A stretch of 64,000 bases of DNA from contig NZ_BMRE01000003.1 of NCBI RefSeq assembly GCF_014648475.1, positions 62,001-126,000 of the forward strand, in the 5' to 3' direction. The notes below the pieces were generated by a model. The model was not told the origin of the DNA, made no database searches, and saw only the letters and a list, made by a program, of their open reading frames with translations. The stretch is from Lentzea flava. GTDB taxonomy: Bacteria; Actinomycetota; Actinomycetes; Mycobacteriales; Pseudonocardiaceae. The translations under genes and the position numbers were made by a program. How positions within the stretch are numbered: position 1 is the first letter of the stretch; each line of letters starts with the position of its first letter. Positions 33,498-41,480 of the stretch are shown piece after piece.

Positions 33498-33806
33498 ATG
33501 GTCGGTGAGAGCGTGGTCCCCCACGTGGATCGCGGCGGCGCGCCGGTGTTCGCGGACGTGGTCGCAGCCGACCTCGACTGGGTGCGGGCGGAGTTCGACG
33601 CGATCGTGGCCGCGAACTTCCTCGAGTCCGCCCCGCCCCCTCGCCGGCACCCGCGCGAGCATCCTCGCCACCCGGCACCACCGATCGGGATGACCGGGCC
33701 GTCCGGCCGCGAGTCCGGTGACCTGGCCGGGACGGCACGACGAGTGGGCGCGCGGGAGCGTTCTCCTCCGCGTCCGGCGTACGCCGCGATCGACCCCTGG
33801 ATCTGA
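33498..33806 (+). CDS. small protein of unknown function, first of the stress row
   Basis: A 102-residue protein, acidic in the first half ('VFADVVAADLDWVRAEFDAIVAANF') and Pro/Arg-rich in the second. No family is recognised. Third codon positions are strongly G/C, as in real genes here, and GGGAG lies eight bases before ATG 33498; a GTG nine bases upstream is also possible. It is directly behind the near-consensus promoter facing away from the MerR gene, so it is likely strongly made once repression is lifted. Confidence 0.6.
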   Translation: MVGESVVPHVDRGGAPVFADVVAADLDWVRAEFDAIVAANFLESAPPPRRHPREHPRHPAPPIGMTGPSGRESGDLAGTARRVGARERSPPRPAYAAIDPWI

Positions 33807-33994
33807 CACCTTGAGCGCTGAGCAGGAGGTGATAGTGGTAGGGCACGGCTCGAACTGTCGTGGCTGTTCGCCCGTCTTGCCGCCGGTTCACGCCTCGATG
33901 CGACAACCGGTCTGCGTCTCGTGACGCGACGAGGGCGACCGGACCGTGCCAGAGACGATGCGCTTCTGCAGATCTCCGAGTTGAGTCCGATCAC

Positions 33995-34026
33995 GCCCGC
34001 CACGGCCACCGGATGCCGTGGCGGGC
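33995..34026 (+). promoter_or_regulatory. strong intercistronic hairpin
   Basis: GCCCGCCACGGC (33995-34006) pairs perfectly with 34015-34026 across an eight-base loop. It stands 30 bases before the next gene's ATG, with no U-tract, in a 250-base gap that holds no convincing gene. It could be an attenuator, a partial terminator or an RNA-processing barrier. Confidence 0.6.
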
Positions 34027-34056
34027 ATCGGGTTGTGCTGCGGAAGGGGAACTCCC

Positions 34057-34242
34057 ATGATCGACCTGGGCAAGCCGTGGAACGACGTGGCCGACCAGTT
34101 GCGTTCCGCCTGGCCGGAAGTCGAGGAGATCGACCTCGACGGTGTTTCTGATCGCGAGGCCGACCCCGCCGATGTCGCCGACCAGCGCCGTGTCGTGCCG
34201 CTGCCCGACGACGAACCGGACCCGGCAGGAGTCCGGACATGA
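34057..34242 (+). CDS. small acidic protein of unknown function
   Basis: A 61-residue highly acidic protein ('WPEVEEIDLDG', 'DREADPADVADQRRVVPLPDDEPDPAG') with a helical N-terminus (GKPWNDVADQLRSAW). AAGGGGA precedes ATG 34057 at a good distance. It overlaps the next gene by ATGA, so the two are coupled. It has no known family; size, charge and context would fit an adaptor or chaperone-associated peptide, but that is only a guess. Confidence 0.6.
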   Translation: MIDLGKPWNDVADQLRSAWPEVEEIDLDGVSDREADPADVADQRRVVPLPDDEPDPAGVRT

Positions 34243-34628
34243 GCCCTGCCGACAGAGGAGCACCGGGCCTGGGCGCGGTGCTGGAGCAGACCACGCTCGC
34301 CGCCCACCACGCGGCCTTCGAGTACGCCGACCGGCGCTGCGCGCCCGATCTCGCCACGGCGCGCGCCGACACCTGGCGGCTGGTCCACCTGCTGGGCGCG
34401 CTCAGCGATCTCAGCACCGGGCTGGCGGCCTACACCGGCGACTGCCTGCACGGGCACGGGTTGCGCTCCGACGACCACGTCGACCCCTCCCAGCACCTGG
34501 CACACGCCTGCCGCGGCTGGGCGGACCTGCGCCACGCCCTGGACGACGCGCAGCAGGCCTGCCGTGAGGCCTACACCTCGCTGAGCCACCTCAGCACCGG
34601 ACCTGTCCCCACCTCGCCGGGGAAGTGA
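34239..34628 (+). CDS. helical protein of unknown function in the stress row
   Basis: A 129-residue, mostly helical protein with several histidines ('TTLAAHHAAFEYADRRC', 'THLLGALSDL'-like helices, 'QHLAHACRGWADLRHALDDAQQACREAYTSL') and four cysteines. No known domain was recognised. The ATG overlaps the stop of the small acidic gene, and the J-domain gene starts six bases after its stop, so the three are one transcript. A role with the J-domain protein is suggested by position only. Confidence 0.6.
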   Translation: MSPADRGAPGLGAVLEQTTLAAHHAAFEYADRRCAPDLATARADTWRLVHLLGALSDLSTGLAAYTGDCLHGHGLRSDDHVDPSQHLAHACRGWADLRHALDDAQQACREAYTSLSHLSTGPVPTSPGK

Positions 34629-34634
34629 TCCGTC

Positions 34635-34934
34635 ATGCCGGCGCGTCGAGACCCACCGGACCCCTACCGCGTGCTCGGGGTGCCGCGCGACGCCACCCCC
34701 TCCGAGATCCGCGCGGCCTACCGGGCTCTTCTCCTGGCCCTCCACCCGGACACCCGCGCGGAGCCGTCCGACCCGGCCCGGCTGGCCGAGGTCGTGGCCG
34801 CGCACGCCCAGCTGCGCGACGCCGTCAGCACTCCGCCGAGCGGGGTCCCGATCCCGGTCCGCGTCCGCAGGCCCCGTCGCGAGCAGCCGGACATCCGCGT
34901 CGGCCCGGTCCGCGTGAACTCGAAAACGCCGTGA
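34635..34934 (+). CDS. J-domain protein (DnaJ-like co-chaperone)
   Basis: A 99-residue protein with an N-terminal J domain: 'DPYRVLGVPRDATPSEIRAAYRALLLALHPDT', including the essential H-P-D triad that stimulates Hsp70 ATPase. The zinc-finger and C-terminal substrate domains of DnaJ are absent; a short basic tail follows. Small J proteins of this sort target a DnaK to special clients. It closes the row of small genes behind the MerR-controlled promoter, and a terminator hairpin follows. Confidence 0.82.
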   Translation: MPARRDPPDPYRVLGVPRDATPSEIRAAYRALLLALHPDTRAEPSDPARLAEVVAAHAQLRDAVSTPPSGVPIPVRVRRPRREQPDIRVGPVRVNSKTP

Positions 34935-34972
34935 GATCAAGGCGTTCTGCAGGTGTTTCACGACCGTGACCA

Positions 34973-35000
34973 GAAAACCGGAACAAGATCCGGTCTTTTC
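34973..35000. terminator. bidirectional-type terminator after the stress row
   Basis: GAAAACCGGA and TCCGGTCTTTTC form a six-pair GC core with A/T tracts on both sides, 39 bases after the J-domain gene stop. Confidence 0.65.
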
Positions 35001-35044
35001 ACCGCTTTCGGACGGGTGTGCGCAGGTGCGGCACGGTAGTTAGC

Positions 35045-35060
35045 CTGACTCACGAGTCAG
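35045..35060. terminator. hairpin followed by T-tract
   Basis: CTGACT-CACG-AGTCAG followed by TTTT in the 278-base gap before the surface-protein gene. It may be a second terminator. Two copies of ACACGTTCG further on (around 35153-35180) precede that gene and could be regulatory; nothing else is evident in this gap. Confidence 0.45.
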
Positions 35061-35212
35061 TTTTCGTGACCTCGATCGACCGGCCGATGTGACGGAACGT
35101 AGACAAAATGTCGTAGCGGCCTACACAGCGTGCGGTTAGTTGGATGCAAACAACACGTTCGTGAAAGAGCCACACGTTCGAGTGGCCCTCTGTCCCTGGC
35201 ACACTGCGCTCC

Positions 35213-36133
35213 GTGCCGACCCAGTTCCCCGACGAACCGACCGAGCGTCACCTCGCGCCGGACCCCGCGTTGATGGAGGCCGCCCGCGCCAGGGGCCGCG
35301 AACGCTGGGCCGTCGCCGGTGATCGGCCGGCGCAGGAGGAGCGGCCGCCGGGCCGTCAGTTCAAGCCCCGCATCGCGCTCATCGCCGCCGTGGTCGCGCT
35401 CCTCGCCCTCGCGGGAGTGGCGATCGTGACGTTCAGCGGTGGGTCCGACGACGCGACCACGGACGTCGCGCAGCCTTCGCACAGCTACGTGCCCGGCCTG
35501 ATCACACCGCCGGAAGAGCTGCCGGAGGAGTCGTCAGCGGCGCCGTCGGCCAGCACGAACCCGACGCTCGCGTCCTCGGCGCTCGGCCTGATCCCGACGA
35601 CCCAGCCCGCGCCCCCGCCCGTTGACAACAACAACAACAACCGGCCACCGAGTGGAGTCAAGTCGCTCACCATGGGCCCCGGCTGCGGCGGCTACACGAA
35701 CGTCGGCCTCTACCGCGACGGCCGCAAGGGCTGGGTCGACCACGGCGACGGCAAGTGCGGCTCGACGTTCGTGTCCGTGCCGATGTCCGGTGACGCGCGG
35801 CGCGACGACCCGTCCGCCTACGCGCAGTGGACGTTCTCCGTGTCGGGCACGTGCGACGTCTCGGTGCACATCCCGAACGGCAACCTGGAGGAGGTCGGGG
35901 GTAACCCGACCGTGTACTACGTCTACGACCGCAACGGCGTCGGCGGCACCCCGATGGCGTCGTTCGCGATCAAGCAGGTCGAGAAGCGCGGCCAGTGGGT
36001 CAGCGCGGGCAGGTTCAAGTCCAGCGGAAACCTGACGGTGCAGCTCCTCACCCGAGGTCAGGACTGGAACAACTCCGGACCGACCTACGCCCATCACGCC
36101 GCGAGTGCGGTCAAGGCAGACTGCACGGCGTGA
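35213..36133 (+). CDS. single-pass membrane-anchored surface protein
   Basis: A 306-residue protein: a cytoplasmic N-terminus of ~52 residues, one membrane helix (~53-75, 'IALIAAVVALLALAGVAIVTF'), a low-complexity Ser/Pro/Thr and (Asn)5 linker, and an outside beta domain from ~145 with four cysteines. The C-terminal pattern 'PTVYYVYDRNG', 'SFAIKQVEKRGQWVSAGRFKSSGNLTVQLL' recalls golvesin-like/xanthan-lyase-type carbohydrate domains. It starts at GTG 35213. Its stop overlaps the histidine phosphatase start (GTGA), so the two are co-translated. Function unknown; ligand binding at the cell surface is likely. Confidence 0.65.
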   Translation: MPTQFPDEPTERHLAPDPALMEAARARGRERWAVAGDRPAQEERPPGRQFKPRIALIAAVVALLALAGVAIVTFSGGSDDATTDVAQPSHSYVPGLITPPEELPEESSAAPSASTNPTLASSALGLIPTTQPAPPPVDNNNNNRPPSGVKSLTMGPGCGGYTNVGLYRDGRKGWVDHGDGKCGSTFVSVPMSGDARRDDPSAYAQWTFSVSGTCDVSVHIPNGNLEEVGGNPTVYYVYDRNGVGGTPMASFAIKQVEKRGQWVSAGRFKSSGNLTVQLLTRGQDWNNSGPTYAHHAASAVKADCTA

Positions 36134-36660
36134 CTCGAGATCTCCACCTGGTCCGGCACGGCGAGGCGACGAAGGACGAGACGAGGCTGACCGCACGCGG
36201 CCGCAGGCAGTCCGAACTGCTCGCGGAACGGTTGCGGGGCATCGGTTTCGCGGCGGTGCACCACGGCCCGCTCCCTCGTGCCACCGAGACCGCGTCGATC
36301 ATCGCCGGCGTCCTGCGCGTGCCCTGCCGGGTCGAGGCCGCCGCCGACGACTACGTGCCGCACTTCGTCCCCGGCCACGACGAGTTCTTCGACCAGTTCC
36401 CCGAGTCCGAGCGCACCCGCGGCCCGGCACTGGCGCACGAGGCCGAGACGCGGTTCGCCCGGCCGGGCGACGGCCCGGTGCTGGTGGTGACCCACTCGTT
36501 CCTGATCAGCTGGCTGGTGCGGGACGCGCTGGACGCCCCGCCCGAGCGGTGGTTGTCGTTGAACCACGACAACGCGGCGCTGACCGTCATCCGCTACACG
36601 ACGGGCAAGTCACCGGCATTGATCAGGTTCAACGACAGCGGTCATCTCAGCTCGCTCTGA
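36130..36660 (+). CDS. histidine phosphatase family protein (SixA-like)
   Basis: A 176-residue phosphatase of the phosphoglycerate-mutase clan. The catalytic R-H-G is in 'LHLVRHGEAT' at the N-terminus, the second arginine in 'PLPRATETASI', and the second histidine in 'VVTHSFLISWLV'. Short members with this layout resemble SixA, but the substrate is unknown. GTG 36130 overlaps the previous stop, and its own end overlaps the metallophosphoesterase gene by 14 bases on the other strand. Confidence 0.82.
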   Translation: MTRDLHLVRHGEATKDETRLTARGRRQSELLAERLRGIGFAAVHHGPLPRATETASIIAGVLRVPCRVEAAADDYVPHFVPGHDEFFDQFPESERTRGPALAHEAETRFARPGDGPVLVVTHSFLISWLVRDALDAPPERWLSLNHDNAALTVIRYTTGKSPALIRFNDSGHLSSL

Positions 36661-37801
36661 GCGTCAGCAACGTGATCTCGCTCGGCGCGAAGACGCGCAT
36701 CGGCGGGCCCCAGAAACCGGCGCCGCGGCTGGTGTAGAGCTGGGTGCGGTCGCTGTGCCTGCTCAGACCGGCGACCACCGGCTGCTGCAGCCGCACCAGG
36801 TAGTGGAACGGCCAGATCTGGCCGCCGTGCGTGTGCCCGGACAGCTGCAGGTCCACGCCCGCCTCGACGGCCTTGCGGATCTCCGACGGCTGGTGCGCGA
36901 GCAGCACGACCGGGTCGCTGCCGCTGGTGCCGCGCAACGCCAGCGCGAGGTCGGCGGCGTGGCCGGGCTCGCCGGAGTGGTCGGCGGTGATGTCGTCGAT
37001 GCCCGCGAACACCAGACGGGCCCCGTCGCGTTCCAGCGCCACGTGCTCGTTGTGCAGCGCCTTCCAGCCCAGGCGGGTCATCAGGTCGATCCAGCCCTGC
37101 GCGTTCGAGTAGTACTCGTGGTTGCCGGTGATGTAGAAGCGGTGCGGCGTGTTCACGTCGCCGAGCGGGATCGCCTGCTCCAGGCGCTGCTCGGCGGTGC
37201 CGTCCGCGATGTCACCGACGTGCACGGCGACGTCGGCGTTCAAGCCGTTGACGGCGTCGACCATGCCCCGCGACCACTTCGCGCGGTTGATGGCGCCGTA
37301 GTGGGTGTCGGTGATGACCGCGACGGTCAGGCCGTCGAACGCCGGGTCGAGGCGCGGGATGGTGACGTCCTGGCGCTTGATCCGCGGCACGCGCATGGCC
37401 TCGTAGACGCCGTAGATCGTGACGGTGACGATGATCCCGGCGAGCAGGACCGCGATCAGGCGGGAGCGGAACGGGTTCTCGACGCCGCCCAGCGCCAGCG
37501 CGAGCCGCAGGACGTCGGTGATCAACGTCCAGACGAACGCGATCCACACGAAGCCGAGCAGGAACTGGGAGATCCGCGCGGCGCGATCCGAGTTCCGCCG
37601 GGTGAACAGGACGATCATGCTGACGGCCGCGGCGGTGAACACGACCGCGGCGATCGGGCGGACCGGATCGGGCCATTCCGCGCTCGACGCGAACAGGCCC
37701 TCGAACGGCACCCAGAACAGCAGTGTCGTGACCGTCAGGAGGACAAGCGTGAAGACCACGCGCCGTACCGTGATGCGGGGCCGGGTCACCGTGGTCGTCA
37801 T
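36647..37801 (-). CDS. membrane-bound metallophosphoesterase
   Basis: A 384-residue protein with four N-terminal helices (residues ~15-145) and a C-terminal calcineurin-type phosphoesterase domain. Metal motifs in order are 'ITDTHYG', 'VGDIADG', 'ITGNHEYY', 'LAHQPS' and 'SGHTHGGQIWP'. Members with this layout (YkuE-like) act outside the membrane on lipid-linked or nucleotide phosphates. ATG 37801 has GGAGGG at good spacing. It is on the same strand as the upstream protease gene, separated by an 81-bp-stem hairpin. Confidence 0.85.
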   Translation of the reverse strand: MTTTVTRPRITVRRVVFTLVLLTVTTLLFWVPFEGLFASSAEWPDPVRPIAAVVFTAAAVSMIVLFTRRNSDRAARISQFLLGFVWIAFVWTLITDVLRLALALGGVENPFRSRLIAVLLAGIIVTVTIYGVYEAMRVPRIKRQDVTIPRLDPAFDGLTVAVITDTHYGAINRAKWSRGMVDAVNGLNADVAVHVGDIADGTAEQRLEQAIPLGDVNTPHRFYITGNHEYYSNAQGWIDLMTRLGWKALHNEHVALERDGARLVFAGIDDITADHSGEPGHAADLALALRGTSGSDPVVLLAHQPSEIRKAVEAGVDLQLSGHTHGGQIWPFHYLVRLQQPVVAGLSRHSDRTQLYTSRGAGFWGPPMRVFAPSEITLLTLRAS

Positions 37802-37832
37802 CGCTCGCCCTCCTGGGGTTGTCATTTCCAAT

Positions 37833-37999
37833 CTAGCGCCGCGGCAGCCAACCATCGCCGCGTCTTCGACGCTCAGCAGGCCACCTCGCGGCACCGGCCC
37901 CACGCCCCGGTACAACCAGTACAGGAGCGCGGGGCCGGCACCACGATGCGGCCGTCTGAGCGCCGAATACGGGGCAAAGGCTGACTGCCGCGGCGCTAG
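37833..37999 (-). other. 81-bp bulge-free hairpin, structured intercistronic element
   Basis: Bases 37833-37913 fold against 37919-37999 without a single bulge around the five-base loop 37914-37918. Counted base by base, 64 of 81 columns are Watson-Crick. The outer 15 pairs are perfect. Of the 17 others, ten are C/A or A/C on the plus strand, which read as G.U pairs in minus-strand RNA; none would be G.U in plus-strand RNA. The element lies between two minus-strand genes and its outer arm contains the protease stop codon. TA dinucleotides near both ends would also fit a foldback MITE; the two readings are not exclusive. Confidence 0.8.
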
Positions 38000-40959
38000 G
38001 TCAACGCGCGGATGATGGATTGTTCGCCCGAGTTGCCGTAGACGTCGGTCACACGCGTCTTAAGTGAAACCGGGCCAGGTTTCACTTTCAGCAGAACTCC
38101 GCGCTCGCCGAACAGGACGTACGAGCCCTGCTGCCACGTCCTGCCGTCGTCGTACGACACGTCCACGGTCAGCTTCCTGGTCCGGCCCGCTGTCGCCGTC
38201 TTGTCGAGCCGGAACGGGATCGTGCCGCCGTCGCGGTCGCCGAACCGGACCGCGGTGAGGGGAAGCGGGCCGGTGCCGTGCTCCGACTCGAACTCCCAGG
38301 CGGTCCTGATCGTGGCTGTCCTGGCTTCGAGGCGGTACCTGGCCCTGCCCGGCGGCACCTGGAAGACGCCGCCGTCCGCGTGCGCGGTGCCGTCGACGAG
38401 CTTGCCGTTGCGGCGCAGCTCGGTGGTGCCTTCGACGCCGGCGTCGCCCGCTGTGCCGTAGTGGCTCGGCGTGTAGTCGGACACCAGCGCGAGGTCCGCG
38501 GTGATCAGGTCGCCGTTGCGGTGGTGCGTGGTCGAGGTGACGGACGGGCCTCGGACGCCGTTGCCCCACTTCTCCTCGTAGCCGCGGCCGTTCGCGTACC
38601 CGCGCCAGGTCCGCGCCTGCACCACGGCCTGGTCCAGCACCTGGGCCGCCCACCACTCGATGTGGCCCGTGGAGTGGTGGTAGGTCGTGTGCTTGCCGGG
38701 GAACCGGACGGGTTCCGCGCTGTCGCCGGGTGGAGGCGTGGACAGCGGGTGCTCGGCGAACGTGATCCACTCACCGGTGCCTTCCGGTGCCGTGATCATG
38801 GCCGTGGAGGTCGCGAGATCGGCGTCACCGACGTCGGGAAACGTTGCGGTGACCGCGTTTTCCTCGCTGACCGCGATCGCGCACGGGCTTTCGTCGCCGC
38901 CGCAGGTCGAGCTGCCCGGCACGTTGCGCACGAACTGCACGGCCGTGTAGATCATGCCTTCCGCGCTGCCGGGAACCGCGTAGACCTCGTCGCCCTGGCT
39001 CGCGAACGCCGATCCGTTCGCGGTGCCGAGACTCGTGCCGATGAGACCGGTGCCCTTCCTGCCGTTGACGGTGGCCTCGACCCGCCGGCCCGGCCTGGCG
39101 TCGAGGGTGACCTCCGCGCCGTCCGGGCCGACCGTGACGTCCTTGCTCACGACGGTTTGCGACGGCTCCCACGGCGGGCGGCCGTCGATCGGGCTCGGCA
39201 CCCACGAGTAGACGGTGTAGCGGCCCTGCGGGATCTCGCCCTGGAGCGGACGGCCGTTGCCGATGCCGCCCGCGTAGAGCTTCTTGGTGGTGTGGTTGGC
39301 CATCGCGATCAGGAAGCCGTAGCCGCCGGTGCCGTTCTGGGAGCCGGCGCGGTCGATCGACTGGACTTTGATCTGGGCGGTGGCTTCGGTCTTCTGCCAG
39401 GTCGAGACCGCTGTGCGGAGGACGTGGTCCCGGTCGCGCGCGATGATCACGTCCCCGGCGCCGGGCCTGGTCGCCTTGAACGTCGCGGTCGCCGTGCCCC
39501 TGGCCGGGACGTCGACGGTGGTCCGGTCCGCCTCCACGGTGCTCGGCAGGCTCAGGCTGAGCCTGATCGGCCGGGCGCTGTCGTTGCGATAGGTGACCGT
39601 GCCGGTGCCGAGCTTCAGCGTCGCCGGTTCGGCGATGAGCTGGGTTTTCGTTGCCCTGTCGAGGTTCACGACGCCGGTGCCCTGCTCGAAGACCGGGGCG
39701 TCGACCGGGTCCGCGGTGGTGGTGAGGGCGGCCTTGAGGCGTGCGGGGGACCAGTCCGGGTGCTGGCCGGCCAGGATCGCCGCTGCTCCCGTGACGTGCG
39801 GGGCGGCCATCGAGGTGCCGCTGGCCAGGGTGTGCCGGTCGCTCAGCGGATAGCCCATGCTCGTGCCTCGGGCCCGTGCCGCCGCGATGGCGTGACCGGG
39901 TGCGCTGATCTCGGGCTTCACGGCGCCGTCGAGGCGCGGGCCGCGGCTGGAGAAGTAGCTGAGCTGGTTGTCCTTGGTGACGCTCGCGACCGCCAGTGCC
40001 GCGTCGGCCGCCGCAGGTGAGGCCACCGACTCCGCACGCCCAACGTTACCCGCCGCGACGACGAAAAGCATGTTGTGTTTGGCGCTCAACGCGTTCAGCT
40101 CCTGGCTGAGCTCGTCGGTGCCGTCGGTCGCCTCACCGCCGAGGCTCAGGTTGACCACCTTCGCGCCCTGCTCTGCCGCCCACCGCATGCCCGCGATGAC
40201 CGCCGACTCCTCGCAGAAGTGCGGCCCGCAGACCTTGCCGATCAGCAGCTCCGCGTCCGGTGCCGTGCCCGGTTCCGGTCCCGAGCCCGCGATGATGCCC
40301 GCGACGTGCGTGCCGTGGCCGTGCTCGTCGGCGGTGCTGCCCTCGTCGGTGAAGTTCCTGGTGGCCTTGATGCGGCCCTGGAGGTCGGGATGGCCGGCGT
40401 CCACGCCCGTGTCCAGGACGGCGACCTTCACCCCCTTCGCCGTCTGGCCGCGCTGCCACGCCTTCTGCGCCTTGATCTGCGCGACGCTCTCGTGGTCGAG
40501 GGGCTTGAGGATGCGGTCGGGGCTGATCTTCGCGATGCCGGGCAGCGAGCCCGTCTGGTTCGGGGCGTGCGGGTTGATCTCCTGCCACAGGTTCGCGGTG
40601 ACCTTCGCGGACTTGAACGCCCGGTCGCCGGTGTAGCGGATGATGACCTTGCGCGCCGGGGTGCCGACGTCGAAGAGCTTCGCGTCCAGCACACCGTTGA
40701 TGACGAGCTGCTGAGCGTCGAACGGGATCACCGACACCCGGCCGTCGTCGACGGTCTTCAGGAACGGCATCCGCTCACGTCCCGGCGCGGGCTGGATGAC
40801 GACGTCCGGTGGCCTGCCGGGGCGCGTGACGACATTCACGCGGTCACCGGTGATGAGGACGGTCCCAGTTTGCGTTGGAGAGGCAACCGCCGGGGCGACC
40901 GCGAGTCCTGATATCAAGACCGCGGCCGCCGCGAGCGCGGACCTGCGAAACGTTTTCAT
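37996..40959 (-). CDS. secreted subtilisin-like serine protease (S8)
   Basis: A 987-residue exported protease. Residues 1-27 are a signal peptide and ~28-170 a propeptide-like part. The catalytic domain has D183 in 'VAVLDTGVDAGHPDL', H215 in 'DEHGHGTHVAGI' and S383 in 'ASGTSMAAPHVTGAA', with Asn in 'VVAAGNVG'. About 500 further residues form beta-rich domains of unknown role. Extracellular protein breakdown is the likely task. The ATG at 40959 is fixed by the signal peptide. The stop codon is inside the long hairpin 37833-37999. Confidence 0.92.
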   Translation of the reverse strand: MKTFRRSALAAAAVLISGLAVAPAVASPTQTGTVLITGDRVNVVTRPGRPPDVVIQPAPGRERMPFLKTVDDGRVSVIPFDAQQLVINGVLDAKLFDVGTPARKVIIRYTGDRAFKSAKVTANLWQEINPHAPNQTGSLPGIAKISPDRILKPLDHESVAQIKAQKAWQRGQTAKGVKVAVLDTGVDAGHPDLQGRIKATRNFTDEGSTADEHGHGTHVAGIIAGSGPEPGTAPDAELLIGKVCGPHFCEESAVIAGMRWAAEQGAKVVNLSLGGEATDGTDELSQELNALSAKHNMLFVVAAGNVGRAESVASPAAADAALAVASVTKDNQLSYFSSRGPRLDGAVKPEISAPGHAIAAARARGTSMGYPLSDRHTLASGTSMAAPHVTGAAAILAGQHPDWSPARLKAALTTTADPVDAPVFEQGTGVVNLDRATKTQLIAEPATLKLGTGTVTYRNDSARPIRLSLSLPSTVEADRTTVDVPARGTATATFKATRPGAGDVIIARDRDHVLRTAVSTWQKTEATAQIKVQSIDRAGSQNGTGGYGFLIAMANHTTKKLYAGGIGNGRPLQGEIPQGRYTVYSWVPSPIDGRPPWEPSQTVVSKDVTVGPDGAEVTLDARPGRRVEATVNGRKGTGLIGTSLGTANGSAFASQGDEVYAVPGSAEGMIYTAVQFVRNVPGSSTCGGDESPCAIAVSEENAVTATFPDVGDADLATSTAMITAPEGTGEWITFAEHPLSTPPPGDSAEPVRFPGKHTTYHHSTGHIEWWAAQVLDQAVVQARTWRGYANGRGYEEKWGNGVRGPSVTSTTHHRNGDLITADLALVSDYTPSHYGTAGDAGVEGTTELRRNGKLVDGTAHADGGVFQVPPGRARYRLEARTATIRTAWEFESEHGTGPLPLTAVRFGDRDGGTIPFRLDKTATAGRTRKLTVDVSYDDGRTWQQGSYVLFGERGVLLKVKPGPVSLKTRVTDVYGNSGEQSIIRALT

Positions 40960-41056
40960 GCAGGTCACGCTTCCGGCAGCTGCCGTTGGGGAACAAGTGC
41001 CGGAACGGCCACAACCGTTCACCGACATCCAGACGAGCCGACATAGGGTAGGGCCC

Positions 41057-41446
41057 ATGATCTTCTACACCGACGAGGAGAGCCGCACGCTGCGCACCGC
41101 CGTGTACGGCGCGATGCTGCTGGTTTCCCACGCCGACCCGGGCCCCGTGCTGGAGGAGCGGTTCGCCGGTCTGCGCGCCCTCACGAACCTCTCGCCCGAC
41201 CTGCGCACCGTCATGGGCGCAGCCCGTCCGTCCGTCCCCACCGGCACGGACGAGGAGATCGAACCGGTGATCCTGGAAGCCCTGCGCCGCTCGATGAAGA
41301 TCCTCTCCGCCCGCTCGCCGGAGGACGCCGCGTCGTTCCCGCGCGCGGTGCTCGCGATCTGCCGCGAGGTCGCGGAGGCCGACGGCGTGGTGGTGGACTC
41401 CGAGAACGCGATGGTGGCCCGCATCGAGGGCGCGCTCGTCATCTAG
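41057..41446 (+). CDS. small helical protein, possibly TerB-like
   Basis: A 129-residue, all-helical soluble protein starting at ATG 41057. The last helices 'AVLAICREVAEADGVVVDSENAMVARI' recall the E-A-D-G-x-x-x-x-x-E metal-binding pattern of TerB-fold proteins, but the rest is not recognisable. It is divergent from the protease gene (97 bases between starts) and 34 bases upstream of the SRPBCC gene, with which it may form a transcript. Confidence 0.5.
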   Translation: MIFYTDEESRTLRTAVYGAMLLVSHADPGPVLEERFAGLRALTNLSPDLRTVMGAARPSVPTGTDEEIEPVILEALRRSMKILSARSPEDAASFPRAVLAICREVAEADGVVVDSENAMVARIEGALVI

Positions 41447-41480
41447 TGCGGGGGCGTTCCCGCGGGTCTAGCCTCTCTCC

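Noticed and set aside
33718..33924. Possible extra small gene after the 102-residue stress gene
   Set aside because: The frame overlaps the preceding gene in another phase, has irregular third-position composition and no ribosome site.
35623..35642. AAC repeats in the surface-protein gene as a phase-variable microsatellite
   Set aside because: The repeat is in frame and of three bases (five Asn codons), so slippage would change linker length only, not switch the gene.
37833..37999. Treating the long hairpin as an IS remnant
   Set aside because: No transposase fragment is inside its 167 bases and no target duplication longer than TA is visible; it is kept as a structured element with MITE as one option.
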